DNA of 64,000 nucleotides from Paraburkholderia sp. PGU19 (GCF_013426915.1 NZ_AP023180.1:1798001-1862000); one strand, 5' to 3'; positions 28,427-38,218 are shown, counted from the first letter of the stretch. Program-made: numbers and translations. Notes: generated by a model not told the origin, from the sequence alone.

Positions 28427-28624
28427 CTAGCGCATCCGGGAGACCGCCTTGAGAATGGAATCGCCATCGCTTGTGACATGAGGACGTGGGCGTCCTGAAG
28501 CGAGGTTTTCCAATGATATGAGTTGGCGCTGCAGGAGCGTGTCGAGCTCAGCGCGGCCCAGTTCGATCTGATCCGGCGCATCCTTGATGAGCATCAAGGT
28601 GGCGAATTCATGTGGACTCAACAT
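28427..28624 (-). CDS. small conserved hypothetical protein
   Basis: A 65-residue soluble protein (MLSPHEFATLMLIKD, ELDTLLQRQLISLENLASG, DGDSILKAVSRM). The start at 28624 is fixed by CAGGAG six bases upstream; a 13-codon longer frame lacks such a signal. I recall similar short proteins in Burkholderia but no function. It stands convergent to the EgtB-like gene. Confidence 0.65.
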   Translation of the reverse strand: MLSPHEFATLMLIKDAPDQIELGRAELDTLLQRQLISLENLASGRPRPHVTSDGDSILKAVSRMR

Positions 28625-28745
28625 ACCGTCTCCTGGATTGAGTCTGTCTGCGCAGGGCAGCATTCCTTACCTTCTCCACCCGGCGAAATAAACGACGTCG
28701 GCTCGCTGACATGCAGCAAGCCGACTGCCAGTTCCACTAGCACCT

Positions 28746-29711
28746 TTAGTGGTTCATCTGCTGGATGCCCGCCACTCGCCACGCCTGGTCACCCTGTGCG
28801 TTCCTGACGATGTTCCAGATCTCCTGGAACGGCTGGGCCGTCTGTGCGTCGTCCTCCCGCATCTGACCGTAAAAGCGAACGCTGACCAGTGTTTCATTCG
28901 CGTTGCTTTCCGTGCCGACTACCTCAGCATCGAGTTGCGTGACTTCTGTCACGCTCGGCTCGCGGCCCCGGGCTTCCAGATCCATCTTGAGTTGCCTGAA
29001 CATTTCCGGCGTCGTCAACTCGAACAGGTCACCCTGCTCGTTCCTGTCCCACGCGCCTTGAAGACGCATGAACAGGGTCTTTGCCGACACCAGAAATGCG
29101 GCCTGATCGGGCCCGAGCGCAAGTCCCGGTGCCTGCACAGCGCCGGCAGCGCCCATCGAACCCATCGCTGCACGCGGCCAGCCCGTGGGCGTCGCTTCAG
29201 GCCGCGCTTGCCCGATCCGATTGAGAAACGGTGAGCCGTTCGTTTGCTGCCAGTTCGCAGCACCATGTCCATAAGCCAGATCCGGACGACGCCGGTTGGC
29301 GATAAAGCGGAACAGCATCACGCCGGCGAAAACCACCAGCCCGATGAGCAGCGCATTCGACAGCATTTGCGCGAGCCCTTCACCCAGCCCAAACGACGAC
29401 AGCAACGCCGCAATGCCAAGGCCGGCCGCGAGGCCGGCGAGCGGGCCCATCCAGCGGTTACCTGCCGCGGCAGCAGGCGCCTGCGTTGCCTGTTGCGCCG
29501 GCTGGGCTTGCTGGCGTTGTTGCGCCTGCCCGGACGGCGACGCCGTCTGCGACTGGCGCCCGATACTTTGACTGCCGCCCACCCGCTTCGCTTCAGCATC
29601 ATTCGACGCCACGGCGCCGAGAGCAAGCAGTCCCGCCAGACCGAGCGCTGCCGTCCCGCGCGTTACCGCACCGGCAGCACGTCGAAGGTGATTGACGAAT
29701 TGCATGAACAT
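28746..29711 (-). CDS. Tim44-like domain membrane protein
   Basis: A 321-residue envelope protein. It begins with a signal-like hydrophobic segment (about 18-35) and a Gln/Ala/Pro-rich linker (50-85). Two hydrophobic stretches at about 88-135 come next. The C-terminal Tim44-like domain contains FLVSAKTLFMRLQGAWDRNEQGDL, LFELTTPEMFRQL and the ending WRVAGIQQMNH. Bacterial Tim44-like proteins are conserved in Burkholderiaceae; their role in the inner membrane is unclear. AAAGAGG seven bases upstream supports the ATG at 29711. Confidence 0.85.
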   Translation of the reverse strand: MFMQFVNHLRRAAGAVTRGTAALGLAGLLALGAVASNDAEAKRVGGSQSIGRQSQTASPSGQAQQRQQAQPAQQATQAPAAAAGNRWMGPLAGLAAGLGIAALLSSFGLGEGLAQMLSNALLIGLVVFAGVMLFRFIANRRRPDLAYGHGAANWQQTNGSPFLNRIGQARPEATPTGWPRAAMGSMGAAGAVQAPGLALGPDQAAFLVSAKTLFMRLQGAWDRNEQGDLFELTTPEMFRQLKMDLEARGREPSVTEVTQLDAEVVGTESNANETLVSVRFYGQMREDDAQTAQPFQEIWNIVRNAQGDQAWRVAGIQQMNH

Positions 29712-29803
29712 AAAAAAGCCTCTTTGGGTAAGTCCGGGGCTGCCCGGATCGCGTTATTCATCGTCGCGCGAAAAACATTACGAATGGTAATATTTCCGAA
29801 TGG

Positions 29804-30286
29804 TCAAACTCGCCGCCGTTGCGCCTGCAATCCGCTATGGCCGACGTGAAAACTGTTGCCGTGAATGTAGTGCTCAAGCTGCCGGATCGTGTGTTCCTGC
29901 TCGGTAATCAGGTTCTTGATCAGGTCCCCGATCGACACCATTCCGATCACCTGCCCCGCCGTAATCACGGGCAGATAACGTATCCGGTGCTCGGTCATGA
30001 TCGCCATGCATTCGTCCGTCGTGTGCTGCGGGCTGACATGGCGCACCGCCGTCGACATGATGTCGCGCACCGGCGTATTCCTTGATGAGCGGTCCATCAG
30101 CACGATTTTCCGCGCGTAGTCCCGCTCCGTGACGATACCGGCCAGGCGTCCTTCGTTTGCGACGATCAGTGCTCCTACCTGCCGGTGCGCCATGATCGCG
30201 ATCGCGTCGTAGACGGATGCGGACGCGTGGGTGGACCACACTGTCTGGGAATCTTTGGAACGAAGAAATTGCGCAACCGATGCCAT
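29804..30286 (-). CDS. CBS-domain pair protein
   Basis: A 160-residue cytoplasmic protein made of two tandem CBS motifs (about 10-65 and 75-130). Typical segments are VYDAIAIMAHRQVGALIVANEGRLAGIVTERDYARK and HTTDECMAIMTEHRIRYLPVITAGQVIGMVSIGDLIK. Stand-alone CBS pairs bind adenine nucleotides (AMP, ATP, SAM) and act as sensors; no catalytic domain is attached. It is divergent from the NhaR-like regulator with a 147-nt shared region. Confidence 0.9.
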   Translation of the reverse strand: MASVAQFLRSKDSQTVWSTHASASVYDAIAIMAHRQVGALIVANEGRLAGIVTERDYARKIVLMDRSSRNTPVRDIMSTAVRHVSPQHTTDECMAIMTEHRIRYLPVITAGQVIGMVSIGDLIKNLITEQEHTIRQLEHYIHGNSFHVGHSGLQAQRRRV

Positions 30287-30433
30287 AAGTCACCTCTATC
30301 CGTGGTCGTTAGCCGCTCGCCGGCGTCCAGATGCGAGGCTCCAATCTAACCGAACCTGAGAGAACATAAAATTCGTATTTTTGTTGCCAACACTTCGAAA
30401 AAACCGTAGCGTTGAGTGACCGACGGAGGGGGC

Positions 30434-31330
30434 GTGAACTTCAAGCATCTGCATTACTTTTGGGTTGCGGCGCACGCGGGCGGGATCGTCCGCGCTGGCG
30501 AGCAGTTGCACATCTCGCCGCAAACGCTCAGCGGCCAGATCAAACTGCTCGAAGAAGCGCTGGATAAAAAACTGTTCAGGAAGGCCGGGCGCACGATCGA
30601 ACTGACGGATGCTGGGCGGCTGGTGCTCGACTACGCGGACGAAATATTCTCGCTGGGCTCGGAACTCGAGAGCGCGATGCGGCGCGAGAGCGAATCCGGC
30701 GCGCAAACGCGGTTTCGTGTCGGGATCGCGGATTCAGTTCCGAAGGCAATCGCGTACCGGCTGCTGGAACCCGCGCTGAGCGCCTCCATGTCGCTGCGCA
30801 TGATCTGCCACGAAGGCAAGCTGCATGCGCTGCTTGCGCAACTGGCCGTGCACCGTCTCGACCTGATCATCGCGGATGCTCCCATTCCCGCCGACGTCAA
30901 CATCAAGGCGTTCAATCACCGGCTCGGCCGCTCGACGCTGAGCTGCTTCGGCGCGCAGACGCTGGTCCAAACTGCCAGAAAACGCTTCCCGTTGTCGCTC
31001 AGTCAGTTGCCCGTGCTGCTGCCCGGCACGGAATCCGCCGTGCGCCGCAAGCTGGATCACTGGCTGGCGTCACATGCCATTTCGCCGCGCATCGTCGGCG
31101 AATTCGACGACGGAGCAATGACGCTGGCGTTCGGCCGCGAGGGCCGCGGCCTGCTGTTCGCGCCAACCGCGCTGGAGAGCCAGTTACAGGCCGAGCACAA
31201 GCTGACGATGGTCGGGCAGATCAACACCATCGTCGAAGAGTTCTTTGCGATCTCGATTGAGCGCCGCATCAGTCATCCGGCTGTCGCGATGATCATGGAC
31301 GCGGCGCGCAGCGAATTGTTCAGTGGTTAG
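30434..31330 (+). CDS. nhaR: LysR-family regulator, NhaR type
   Basis: A 298-residue LysR-type activator. Its N-terminus NFKHLHYFWVAAHAGGIVRAGEQLHISPQTLSGQIKLLEE closely follows the NhaR subfamily (NYNHLYYFW...LYLTPQTITGQIRALEE in E. coli). NhaR senses sodium and activates the Na+/H+ antiporter gene nhaA in E. coli. No nhaA is in this window, so the target is uncertain. GTG at 30434 is preferred because GGAGGG precedes it and relatives start here; the frame continues six codons upstream to another GTG. Confidence 0.82.
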   Translation: MNFKHLHYFWVAAHAGGIVRAGEQLHISPQTLSGQIKLLEEALDKKLFRKAGRTIELTDAGRLVLDYADEIFSLGSELESAMRRESESGAQTRFRVGIADSVPKAIAYRLLEPALSASMSLRMICHEGKLHALLAQLAVHRLDLIIADAPIPADVNIKAFNHRLGRSTLSCFGAQTLVQTARKRFPLSLSQLPVLLPGTESAVRRKLDHWLASHAISPRIVGEFDDGAMTLAFGREGRGLLFAPTALESQLQAEHKLTMVGQINTIVEEFFAISIERRISHPAVAMIMDAARSELFSG

Positions 31331-31533
31331 AGGAGCCCGCTGCTGTCGTGATGTGCCCTTCTGCCGACCCTGAACGACTTCCGAGCCGCCGACTCTAAAG
31401 ATCAGGGTCCTTCGGCCTCACGTATGAGCCTCTGCGAATTGAATCCATAGAAAACGGACTCAGCGCTATTTGTCCATGCCTCGTTGCGCCGTCGCCAGTC
31501 GTTCGAACTGGACTCGAGGCGAGGAGAACGCAG

Positions 31534-31833
31534 ATGATCAGGCTCGTTCGTTTTCTGGTCGCTGCCGCGCTCGGCGCGGGGTCGATCGGCTTCGCGCAGG
31601 CGGGTGGTGTGTCGGTAGGCGTCGGCATAGGCATCGGTGTGCCCGGTGTCGTGTATGCCGGCCCGCCCGTTGTCTATGCGCCGCCGCCCGTCATCTATGG
31701 GCCGCCGGTGATATATGGCTATGGTTATCCTTACTGGTACGGCGGATATCGAGCCTATTACGGCCGCGGCTACTATGGCCCTGGCTACTACTACAGACGT
31801 GGTTACTACGGACATCGCGGCTGGCGCTACTAG
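31534..31833 (+). CDS. small secreted Gly/Tyr/Pro-rich protein
   Basis: A 99-residue precursor: Sec signal peptide (MIRLVRFLVAAALGAGSIGFAQA, cleavage likely after residue 23), then a Val/Gly-rich segment. After that comes a repetitive tail of PPVxY and GYY units ending in arginine- and tyrosine-rich GYYGHRGWRY. The ribosome-binding site AGGAGA is well placed. Similar YXWGxxH-type small envelope proteins are frequent in Burkholderiaceae; function unknown. The tail is low complexity, so homology by sequence search would be unreliable. Confidence 0.8.
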   Translation: MIRLVRFLVAAALGAGSIGFAQAGGVSVGVGIGIGVPGVVYAGPPVVYAPPPVIYGPPVIYGYGYPYWYGGYRAYYGRGYYGPGYYYRRGYYGHRGWRY

Positions 31834-31853
31834 ATGCGCCGACAGCCCAACCC

Positions 31854-32801
31854 TCACTGCGCCTCGCCATCCGCCATCGACTGAATGATGGTCGCGAGCT
31901 GCCTGCTCATTGGCAGATCGAGGCTGGTGCCCGACGGCAGGCGGCGCAAGAACCAGCGCTTGTACTGGCGATCGATTTCTCCGTCCGCCGCAAGCTCCTG
32001 GAAAGTATCCCTCACGACTTGCGCGAGTTGCGGGTCGTCCTTGCGGAACATGATGCCGTACGGGTCATAGGACAGATAGTCGCCGACAACGCGGTACTCG
32101 CCGCCCGCGCCGGCATGCTCGGCGATCAAGCCATACAGCAGCACGTCGTCGGTGGCGAAAGCGTCGGCCTTTCCGTCGGCCACCTGCGCGAAGCCCTGCG
32201 CGTGGTCAGGCACCACCTGCAATTGCATGCCGAGCCTGAACTTGCCGTCCAGGTCGCGCAGCGCCTTTTCGTTCGTGGTGCCGGCCGTCACCGCGACCTT
32301 CCTGCCCGCGAGGTCGCGGAACGAGCCGATAGGCGAACCTTTCTTGACCATCACCTTGGTGCCGGCCACGAAAATGATCGGCGAGAAGGCCACCTTTTTC
32401 TGACGCTCCACGTTGCTGGTCGTCGAGCCGCATTCCAGATCGACCCGGCCGCTGACCACCGCATCGATGCGGTTCTCAGGCGTGACAGGCACCCATTGAA
32501 TGGTCAGGGTCCGGTTGACCGCGTCCCCGATCGCCGACACGAGTGATTTGCACAACTCGATCGAATAGCCGATCGGCTCGTTGCGCGTGTTCATATACGA
32601 AAACGGCACCGAGGACTCACGGTAGCCCAGCGCGATGGTGCCCGACTCCCGCACCTTGGACAGCGTGCCCGTCAGCGCGACGGGTGCAACACTGTCGGGA
32701 ACCGGGCGGGATGACTGCACGTCCTCCTGCGCCCGCACTGCGGCACCGGCCACCAGCAGCCCCGCGATGGCCAGCATCGACCAGAATCGCTGCGTCTTCA
32801 T
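31854..32801 (-). CDS. glutamate/aspartate-type periplasmic binding protein (GltI-like)
   Basis: A 315-residue periplasmic binding protein of the family 3 (polar amino acid) type, with a signal peptide ending near AVRAQE (residue 25). Diagnostic segments are VPFSYMNTRNEPIGYSIELCKSL, DAVVSGRVDLECGSTTSNVERQKKVAFS and GRKVAVTAGTTNEKAL, as in GltI/AatJ glutamate-aspartate binding proteins. Unusually, no ABC permease or ATPase gene accompanies it. It is 12 nt downstream of a DctA/GltP-type symporter gene and must be co-transcribed with it. Confidence 0.9.
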   Translation of the reverse strand: MKTQRFWSMLAIAGLLVAGAAVRAQEDVQSSRPVPDSVAPVALTGTLSKVRESGTIALGYRESSVPFSYMNTRNEPIGYSIELCKSLVSAIGDAVNRTLTIQWVPVTPENRIDAVVSGRVDLECGSTTSNVERQKKVAFSPIIFVAGTKVMVKKGSPIGSFRDLAGRKVAVTAGTTNEKALRDLDGKFRLGMQLQVVPDHAQGFAQVADGKADAFATDDVLLYGLIAEHAGAGGEYRVVGDYLSYDPYGIMFRKDDPQLAQVVRDTFQELAADGEIDRQYKRWFLRRLPSGTSLDLPMSRQLATIIQSMADGEAQ

Positions 32802-32813
32802 CCCCCGCCTCCG

Positions 32814-34121
32814 TCAGCTTTCTGCCGGATGGGCTAGCGTCGCGTCGAGCTCGGCGTCGATGCGCGCCGCGTTGGCTTCGGCCTCGGCTTCTGACAGCAG
32901 TTCGCCTTCCCACTTGCCGACCACCGCGCTCGCGATCGAGTTGCCCACCGCGTTCGTGGCCGAACGGCCCATGTCGAGGAACGTATCCACGCCGAGGATC
33001 AGCAGCAGCCCGGCTTCGGGGATGCCGAACTGGTTGAGCGTCGCGGCGATCACCACCAGCGAAGCGCGCGGCACGCCAGCCATCCCTTTGGACGTCATCA
33101 TCAGGATCAGCAGCATCGTCAGCTGCGTACCCAGCGAGAGGTGGATGTTGTACGCCTGGGCGATGAACAGCGTCGCGAATGTGCAATACATCATCGAGCC
33201 GTCGAGGTTGAACGAGTACCCCATTGGCATCACGAAGCTGGAAATCTTGCGATTCACGCCGAAACGGTCGAGCGCGTCGAGGATCTTCGGATAGGCGGCC
33301 TCGGAACTCGCGGTCGCGAAGGAAAGCATGAATGCCTCCTTGATCAGCGCCAGGAGCTTGAACACGCGCGGCCCGAGGAACGCGAAGCCGGCCGCCGTGA
33401 GCAGCGCCCACAACAGGAAAAGGCTGAGGTAGAAGTCGCCCATGAAGACCGCGAACTTCAACAGGATGGTCAGCCCGTTGACGGCCACGGTAGCAGCCAT
33501 CGCTGCCAGCACCGCCGCCGGCGCAAGCTTCATCACGTAACCGGTGATCTTGAGCATGACGTGCGAGAGCTGGTCGATCGCGGCCACGAGGACCTTGCCC
33601 TTCTCACCCAGCGCGGCGAGCGCGATGCCGAAGAACATCGAGAACACGACGATCTGCAGGATTTCGTTGTTGGCCATCGCCTCGGCGATGGACCTGGGGA
33701 CCATGTGACCGACGAAGTCCTTGAGCGTGAACTTGGCGGTGGCCAGATTCGCCGACGCGCCGATGTCGGGCAGCGGCAGCCCGAGATTCTCGCCGGGCCT
33801 GAGCAGATTGGACATCAACAGGCCAAGCAGCAGCGAGACCAGCGAAGCTGTGACGAACCAGCCCAGCGCTTTGGCGAACACGCGACCGACCGAGGCCGCG
33901 TCGCCCATGTGTGCAATGCCGACGACGAGCGTCGAGAAGACGAGCGGGCCGATCACCATCTTGATCAGACGCAGGAACACGTCGGACACCAGCGAGATGT
34001 AGCCCGCGATCTCCGCGGCAGCCTTCTTGTCCGGAAAGCTCGTGTAGATCATGTCGCCGACCCCGATGCCCACCAGCATCGCGATCAGAATCCAGATGGC
34101 CGCGGTATTTTTTCTGTTCAT
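32814..34121 (-). CDS. dicarboxylate/amino acid:cation symporter (DAACS family, GltP/DctA type)
   Basis: Inner-membrane secondary transporter of 435 residues for C4-dicarboxylates or acidic amino acids. Family hairpin and helix 7-8 motifs are clear: the serine-rich SFATASSEAAYPKILDAL, MPMGYSFNLDGSMMY, MMTSKGMAGVPRASLVV, and the helix 8 DTFLDMGRSATNAVGNSIAS. The ATG at 34121 has GGAGG seven bases upstream. The downstream gene is a periplasmic glutamate/aspartate binding protein, an odd companion for a transporter that normally works without one. Confidence 0.93.
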   Translation of the reverse strand: MNRKNTAAIWILIAMLVGIGVGDMIYTSFPDKKAAAEIAGYISLVSDVFLRLIKMVIGPLVFSTLVVGIAHMGDAASVGRVFAKALGWFVTASLVSLLLGLLMSNLLRPGENLGLPLPDIGASANLATAKFTLKDFVGHMVPRSIAEAMANNEILQIVVFSMFFGIALAALGEKGKVLVAAIDQLSHVMLKITGYVMKLAPAAVLAAMAATVAVNGLTILLKFAVFMGDFYLSLFLLWALLTAAGFAFLGPRVFKLLALIKEAFMLSFATASSEAAYPKILDALDRFGVNRKISSFVMPMGYSFNLDGSMMYCTFATLFIAQAYNIHLSLGTQLTMLLILMMTSKGMAGVPRASLVVIAATLNQFGIPEAGLLLILGVDTFLDMGRSATNAVGNSIASAVVGKWEGELLSEAEAEANAARIDAELDATLAHPAES

Positions 34122-34425
34122 CTCGAAGCCTCCATTCACCACATGTATTTTGCGGATGGAAAGGTCGAAACAGGATGCGCCTGGTGTTTCCCGGAATGCA
34201 ATCTACTTCGTTCGAGGCCGCGTCCGGCGGCGGAACATCGCTTGCCGGCGCGCCGCCCCGAGGGCCGGCAAGGACTGACTGCGCCCGTAGTGCGTCGGAA
34301 CCGCGAATTTCGGCTCGTCCCGACAGCTTACGGTAGATCGTCGAATAGTTAGAGTGTAGCTTAGCCGCTCATCCAGGCAACCTGCGCGAGCGGCTCGCTC
34401 AGCGGTGCGTCGAACCGGACACCGC
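34122..34425. other. intergenic region between the symporter and aldolase genes
   Basis: A 304-nt stretch with no gene that I can support. It contains the symporter's ribosome-binding site and presumably its promoter, and the 3' untranslated part of the aldolase operon. GAGCGGCTCGCTC near 34389-34401 is a small dyad but has no T-run. Confidence 0.4.
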
Positions 34426-35220
34426 TCAGGCGCCGCGCACGTCCGCGAAGTCTCGTGCCAGTTTGCGGGCGGCATTGGCGAACATCAGGATGTCCACGCC
34501 CGTCGCCACAAAGCTGCAGCCGAGTTCCAGGTAGTGGCGGGCGAGCGCCGGATCGGACGTCAGCGTGCCGGCCGCCTTGCCCGAGGCGATGATCGTGCGC
34601 ATGGCCGAATCGATCGCCTGCTGCACTTCGGGATGCCCGGGCTTGCCGCGATGCCCCATCGACGCTGCAAGATCAGCCGGGCCGATGAACACGCCATCCA
34701 CGCCGTCGACCGCGCAGATCGATTCCAGATTCGTCAACGCAGTGGTCGTCTCCGCCTGCACCAGCAAACAGATTTCGCTGTCGGCGATATCGAGGTAGTC
34801 CGTGCGCGAACTCCAGCGCGACGCACGGCCCACCGCGCTGCCTACGCCGCGCATGCCGTGCGGCGGATAACGCACGGCGGACACGAGCGCACGCGCCTGC
34901 TCCGCCGTATCGACCATCGGCACCAGCAGATTGCGCGCGCCGATATCGAGCAGACGCTTGAGCAACGCGGGGTCGCCCGACACGGGGCGCACCACAGGCT
35001 CACCGCGGTACGGCGCCACCGCCTGCAGCTGGGACAGCGTCGTGCGAACGTCGTTCGGGGCGTGTTCGCCGTCGATCAGCAGCCAGTCGAAACCCGCCGT
35101 CGCGCTGACTTCCGCGAGATACGCATCGGCCATCGAAAGCCAGAAGCCGATCTGCTTGCGGCGCGCGGCGAGTGCCGCCTTGAACGGGTTAGGTGCTGAG
35201 ATCTGCGCTTCGTTGCTCAT
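34426..35220 (-). CDS. HpcH/HpaI-family class II aldolase
   Basis: Metal-dependent aldolase of 264 residues that cleaves 2-keto-3-deoxy-type acids to pyruvate and an aldehyde. The sequence follows E. coli HpcH/Hpa[50 protein letters not shown], and [16 protein letters not shown]. Metal ligands of the family lie in the QAET and GPADL region. Because the operon also encodes a UxaA-type sugar-acid dehydratase and an MFS carrier, it more likely cleaves the dehydrated sugar acid than homoprotocatechuate products (inference). Its start lies 32 nt inside the upstream MFS gene. Confidence 0.88.
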   Translation of the reverse strand: MSNEAQISAPNPFKAALAARRKQIGFWLSMADAYLAEVSATAGFDWLLIDGEHAPNDVRTTLSQLQAVAPYRGEPVVRPVSGDPALLKRLLDIGARNLLVPMVDTAEQARALVSAVRYPPHGMRGVGSAVGRASRWSSRTDYLDIADSEICLLVQAETTTALTNLESICAVDGVDGVFIGPADLAASMGHRGKPGHPEVQQAIDSAMRTIIASGKAAGTLTSDPALARHYLELGCSFVATGVDILMFANAARKLARDFADVRGA

Positions 35221-36529
35221 GGATCAGGGACTCCGCTGGATGACTGTCAAACCGGATAGGTTCCACCTTGCCGAGGAGGAACAGATAGTTGAGGATCGCG
35301 ACGCCGATCAGCACAGACGAGAACACGAGCGCAGGCACGAACGAACCCGTCGCGCCGACAATCGCACCCGTGACGATCGGCCCGACCACGCCGCCGATGT
35401 TCGATACCGTGTTCTGTATGCCTGCGACCATCGATACCGCATTGGGCGGCGCAACATCGCCGGGCAGTGCCCAGACCTGCGACGCCGCGACCGTCGTGCC
35501 CGACTTCGCGATGCACAACAGCAGCACGGCCATGGCGGCCGAATCGGCGAATGCAGCAAATCCGATGCTCGATGCCATCACGAGCCCGACGACGAGGAAC
35601 AGCTTGCGCGTCGCCGTCAGCGACAGCTTTCCGGATGCATACACACGGTCCGATGCCCAGCCCGCGAGAATCTCGACGATGATCGACGTCAGCAGCGGCA
35701 GCGACGCCATCCACCCCATCTCCATCATCGTCATTCCGCGTGCCTTGACGAGATAAGTCGGCAGCCATGTGATGAAGAAGTATGAGTTGTAGTTGATCAT
35801 GAAAAAGCCGATGCACATCGCCCAGATGTTTCGATGCGCGAGCAGCTTGCGCCGCTGCGGCCGCGCGCTGTGCTCCAACGGTTGCGCCGCCTGGCCGTTC
35901 TGGATATGCGCCAGTTCCTCGGCGTTGACCCACTTGTGATCGCGCGGCGAATCGCTGAACGAAAATTTCCAGACGATGAACCACACCACGCCAAGCAACC
36001 CGGTCAGCGCGAAGGTGATCTTCCAGTCGAACGCAGCCAGCATCGCGGCAATCAATGGCAACGCGATCGCGCCGCCAAGCTTCGAGCCGCTGTCGAATAT
36101 GCCTGCCACGGTCGCCCGCTCATGACGCGGAAACCATCTCGACGCGATGCCCGCGTTGCTCGGATAGGCGCCCGCCTCGCCGATACCCAGCGCGACCCGT
36201 AACGCGACCAGCGATCTGAAGCCGCTTGCAAAACCCGTCACGGCTGTCGCAATCGACCACCACAGCACGGCAAAGCCCAGCACCTTTTTCTGACCGAAGC
36301 GATCGGCGAGCAAGCCAGCGGGCAACTGCAGCAACGCATATGACCAGAAGAACGCGGACATCACCACGCCCATTTCGACGGCGCTCAGATGGAACTCCGA
36401 CTGGATGCGCGGCGCTGCGGCGGACAGCACCGTGCGGTCGATATAGTTGATCGCAATGGCCGCCCACATCAGGCCGGCCACCCACCAGCGCACCCTCGAA
36501 CGGCCTCGCACTTGCGCTGCTCGCTGCAT
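35189..36529 (-). CDS. MFS transporter, anion:cation symporter (sugar-acid) family
   Basis: A 446-residue carrier with about 12 transmembrane helices, of the ACS family that includes GarP, GudP and ExuT. Typical segments are [19 protein letters not shown] in helix 1, [20 protein letters not shown] (motif A), [20 protein letters not shown] and [20 protein letters not shown]. It sits between the UxaA-type dehydratase and the aldolase genes, overlapping the latter by 32 nt, and is expected to import the sugar acid they degrade. Confidence 0.92.
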   Translation of the reverse strand: MQRAAQVRGRSRVRWWVAGLMWAAIAINYIDRTVLSAAAPRIQSEFHLSAVEMGVVMSAFFWSYALLQLPAGLLADRFGQKKVLGFAVLWWSIATAVTGFASGFRSLVALRVALGIGEAGAYPSNAGIASRWFPRHERATVAGIFDSGSKLGGAIALPLIAAMLAAFDWKITFALTGLLGVVWFIVWKFSFSDSPRDHKWVNAEELAHIQNGQAAQPLEHSARPQRRKLLAHRNIWAMCIGFFMINYNSYFFITWLPTYLVKARGMTMMEMGWMASLPLLTSIIVEILAGWASDRVYASGKLSLTATRKLFLVVGLVMASSIGFAAFADSAAMAVLLLCIAKSGTTVAASQVWALPGDVAPPNAVSMVAGIQNTVSNIGGVVGPIVTGAIVGATGSFVPALVFSSVLIGVAILNYLFLLGKVEPIRFDSHPAESLIHEQRSADLST

Positions 36530-36588
36530 GTCACGTCTCCTGTCGTTTTATCGGTTATTTCCTGCGCATCGCGCGACGCTTCGAGGCG

Positions 36589-38136
36589 TCAGCTCACAAT
36601 GCCCATATGCCACGGTACGAACTCGTGGTCTCCCAGGTCCAGCAATTCACTCTTGGTGCGTTCGCCCGATGCGGCGCGCACGATGTGGTCGAAAATATCC
36701 TTGCCCATTTCCTCGACGGAGCGCTCGCCATCCAGAATGCGCCCGCAGTTGATGTCCATGTCTTCTTCGAGACGCGTGAACATCGGCGTGTTGCTTGCAA
36801 GCTTGATGGTCGGTGCGGGCTTTGAACCGAACATCGAGCCACGGCCCGTCGTAAAGCAGATCAGGTTTGCGCCGCTGGCAATCTGCCCTGTCACGGCAAC
36901 AGGGTCGTAGCCAGGCGAATCCATGAACACGAAGCCGGCGCGATCGATCGGCTCGGCATATTCGTAGACGGCTTGCAGCGGCGTGGTGCCGCCTTTCATC
37001 GCCGAACCGAGCGATTTCTCGAAGATGTTCGCGAGACCGCCCTGCTGGTTGCCCGGGCCGACGACACCGTTGAACTGTCCGTTGTGACCGCGCGTATAGC
37101 GCTCCCACCATGCGAGGCGATCCAGCAGTTTCTGTCCGACCTCAGGCGTGACGGCGCGACGCGTCAGCATGTATTCGACGCCATGTATCTCGGGTGTCTC
37201 GGACAGGATGGCCGTGCCGCCGTGTTGCACCAGCAGGTCCATCGCAGCCCCGAGCGCCGGATTTGCCGTGATGCCCGAGAAACCGTCCGATCCGCCGCAT
37301 TCGAGGCCGATCTTGAGATGACTCACGGGAACCTGCGTGCGCACGATATCGTTCGCCGCAGGCAGCATCTTTTCGATCGCGGCGATACCGGCTTCGATGG
37401 TCGCGCGCGTGCCCCCTACGCTCTGCATCACGAGCGCATGCATCGTCTTGCCAGTTTCGAGTCCTTGCGATTCGAGCAGATCAGCAACCTGGTTGCGCTC
37501 GCAACCCAGTCCGACCACCAGCACGCCCGCGAGATTCGGATGCCGCGCGTAGCCCGCAAGGGTCCGGCGCAACACGTCGAAATGCTCGCTGGGCGATGAC
37601 ATTCCGCATCCGCTCGTCTGCGCAAACGCGACCACGCCATCGACATTCGGATACGCGCGCAGCCGTTCGGGCGTGAACCACGCCGCGATATTCTTGATGA
37701 CCGTCGACGAACAGTTGACGGACGCCAGAATACCGATGAAATTTCGCGTCGCCACTCGCCCATCCGGACGAACGATGCCCGCGAACGTTGCGCGCTCGTG
37801 TTCGGGAATGTAATCGACGGGCCGCACGTCGAGACCGAAACCCGGATCGCGCTCGAAATCGATCAAGGCGATGTTATGGGTATGAACGTGCTCCCCTGCA
37901 TCGATATCACGCGCCGCAACGCCGATCACCGCATCGTATTTGCGCACCGGCTGCCCGCGCGAAATCCGCACGCCCGCAACCTTATGACCTGCTGCGATCT
38001 GCGCGCGCATCCGTAAGACCGCGTCGCCGATGCGCACCTGCTGCCCGATCGACAGCGCCTCGCGGGCGATCAGCACGTTGTCCCGATGATGGAGCCTGAG
38101 TAACGGCCCGGTGAAACTGGTGTTTGCCTGCAGCAT
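36589..38136 (-). CDS. UxaA/GarD-family sugar-acid dehydratase (altronate or galactarate)
   Basis: A 515-residue full-length fusion of an N-terminal SAF domain (about 1-95, with AGEHVHTHN) and the UxaA catalytic region. The catalytic part includes GIVRPDGRVATRNFIGI, SGCGMSSPSEHF, VVGLGCERNQ, GLECGGSDGFSGITANPALG and FTTGRGSMFGSKPAP. The N-terminal SAF pattern is nearer to altronate dehydratase UxaA than to GarD, but annotation in this family is unreliable without genetics. The ATG at 38136 begins the conserved part. A tandem GntR-like operator and a divergent LacI regulator lie upstream. Confidence 0.88.
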   Translation of the reverse strand: MLQANTSFTGPLLRLHHRDNVLIAREALSIGQQVRIGDAVLRMRAQIAAGHKVAGVRISRGQPVRKYDAVIGVAARDIDAGEHVHTHNIALIDFERDPGFGLDVRPVDYIPEHERATFAGIVRPDGRVATRNFIGILASVNCSSTVIKNIAAWFTPERLRAYPNVDGVVAFAQTSGCGMSSPSEHFDVLRRTLAGYARHPNLAGVLVVGLGCERNQVADLLESQGLETGKTMHALVMQSVGGTRATIEAGIAAIEKMLPAANDIVRTQVPVSHLKIGLECGGSDGFSGITANPALGAAMDLLVQHGGTAILSETPEIHGVEYMLTRRAVTPEVGQKLLDRLAWWERYTRGHNGQFNGVVGPGNQQGGLANIFEKSLGSAMKGGTTPLQAVYEYAEPIDRAGFVFMDSPGYDPVAVTGQIASGANLICFTTGRGSMFGSKPAPTIKLASNTPMFTRLEEDMDINCGRILDGERSVEEMGKDIFDHIVRAASGERTKSELLDLGDHEFVPWHMGIVS

Positions 38137-38218
38137 TCGGCACGTCTCCGCTGGCCGCGCCCCGATGGACACGACCGTTGATTGTGGGGCCGCTGTTATC
38201 GCCCGATGTTCTCATTTG

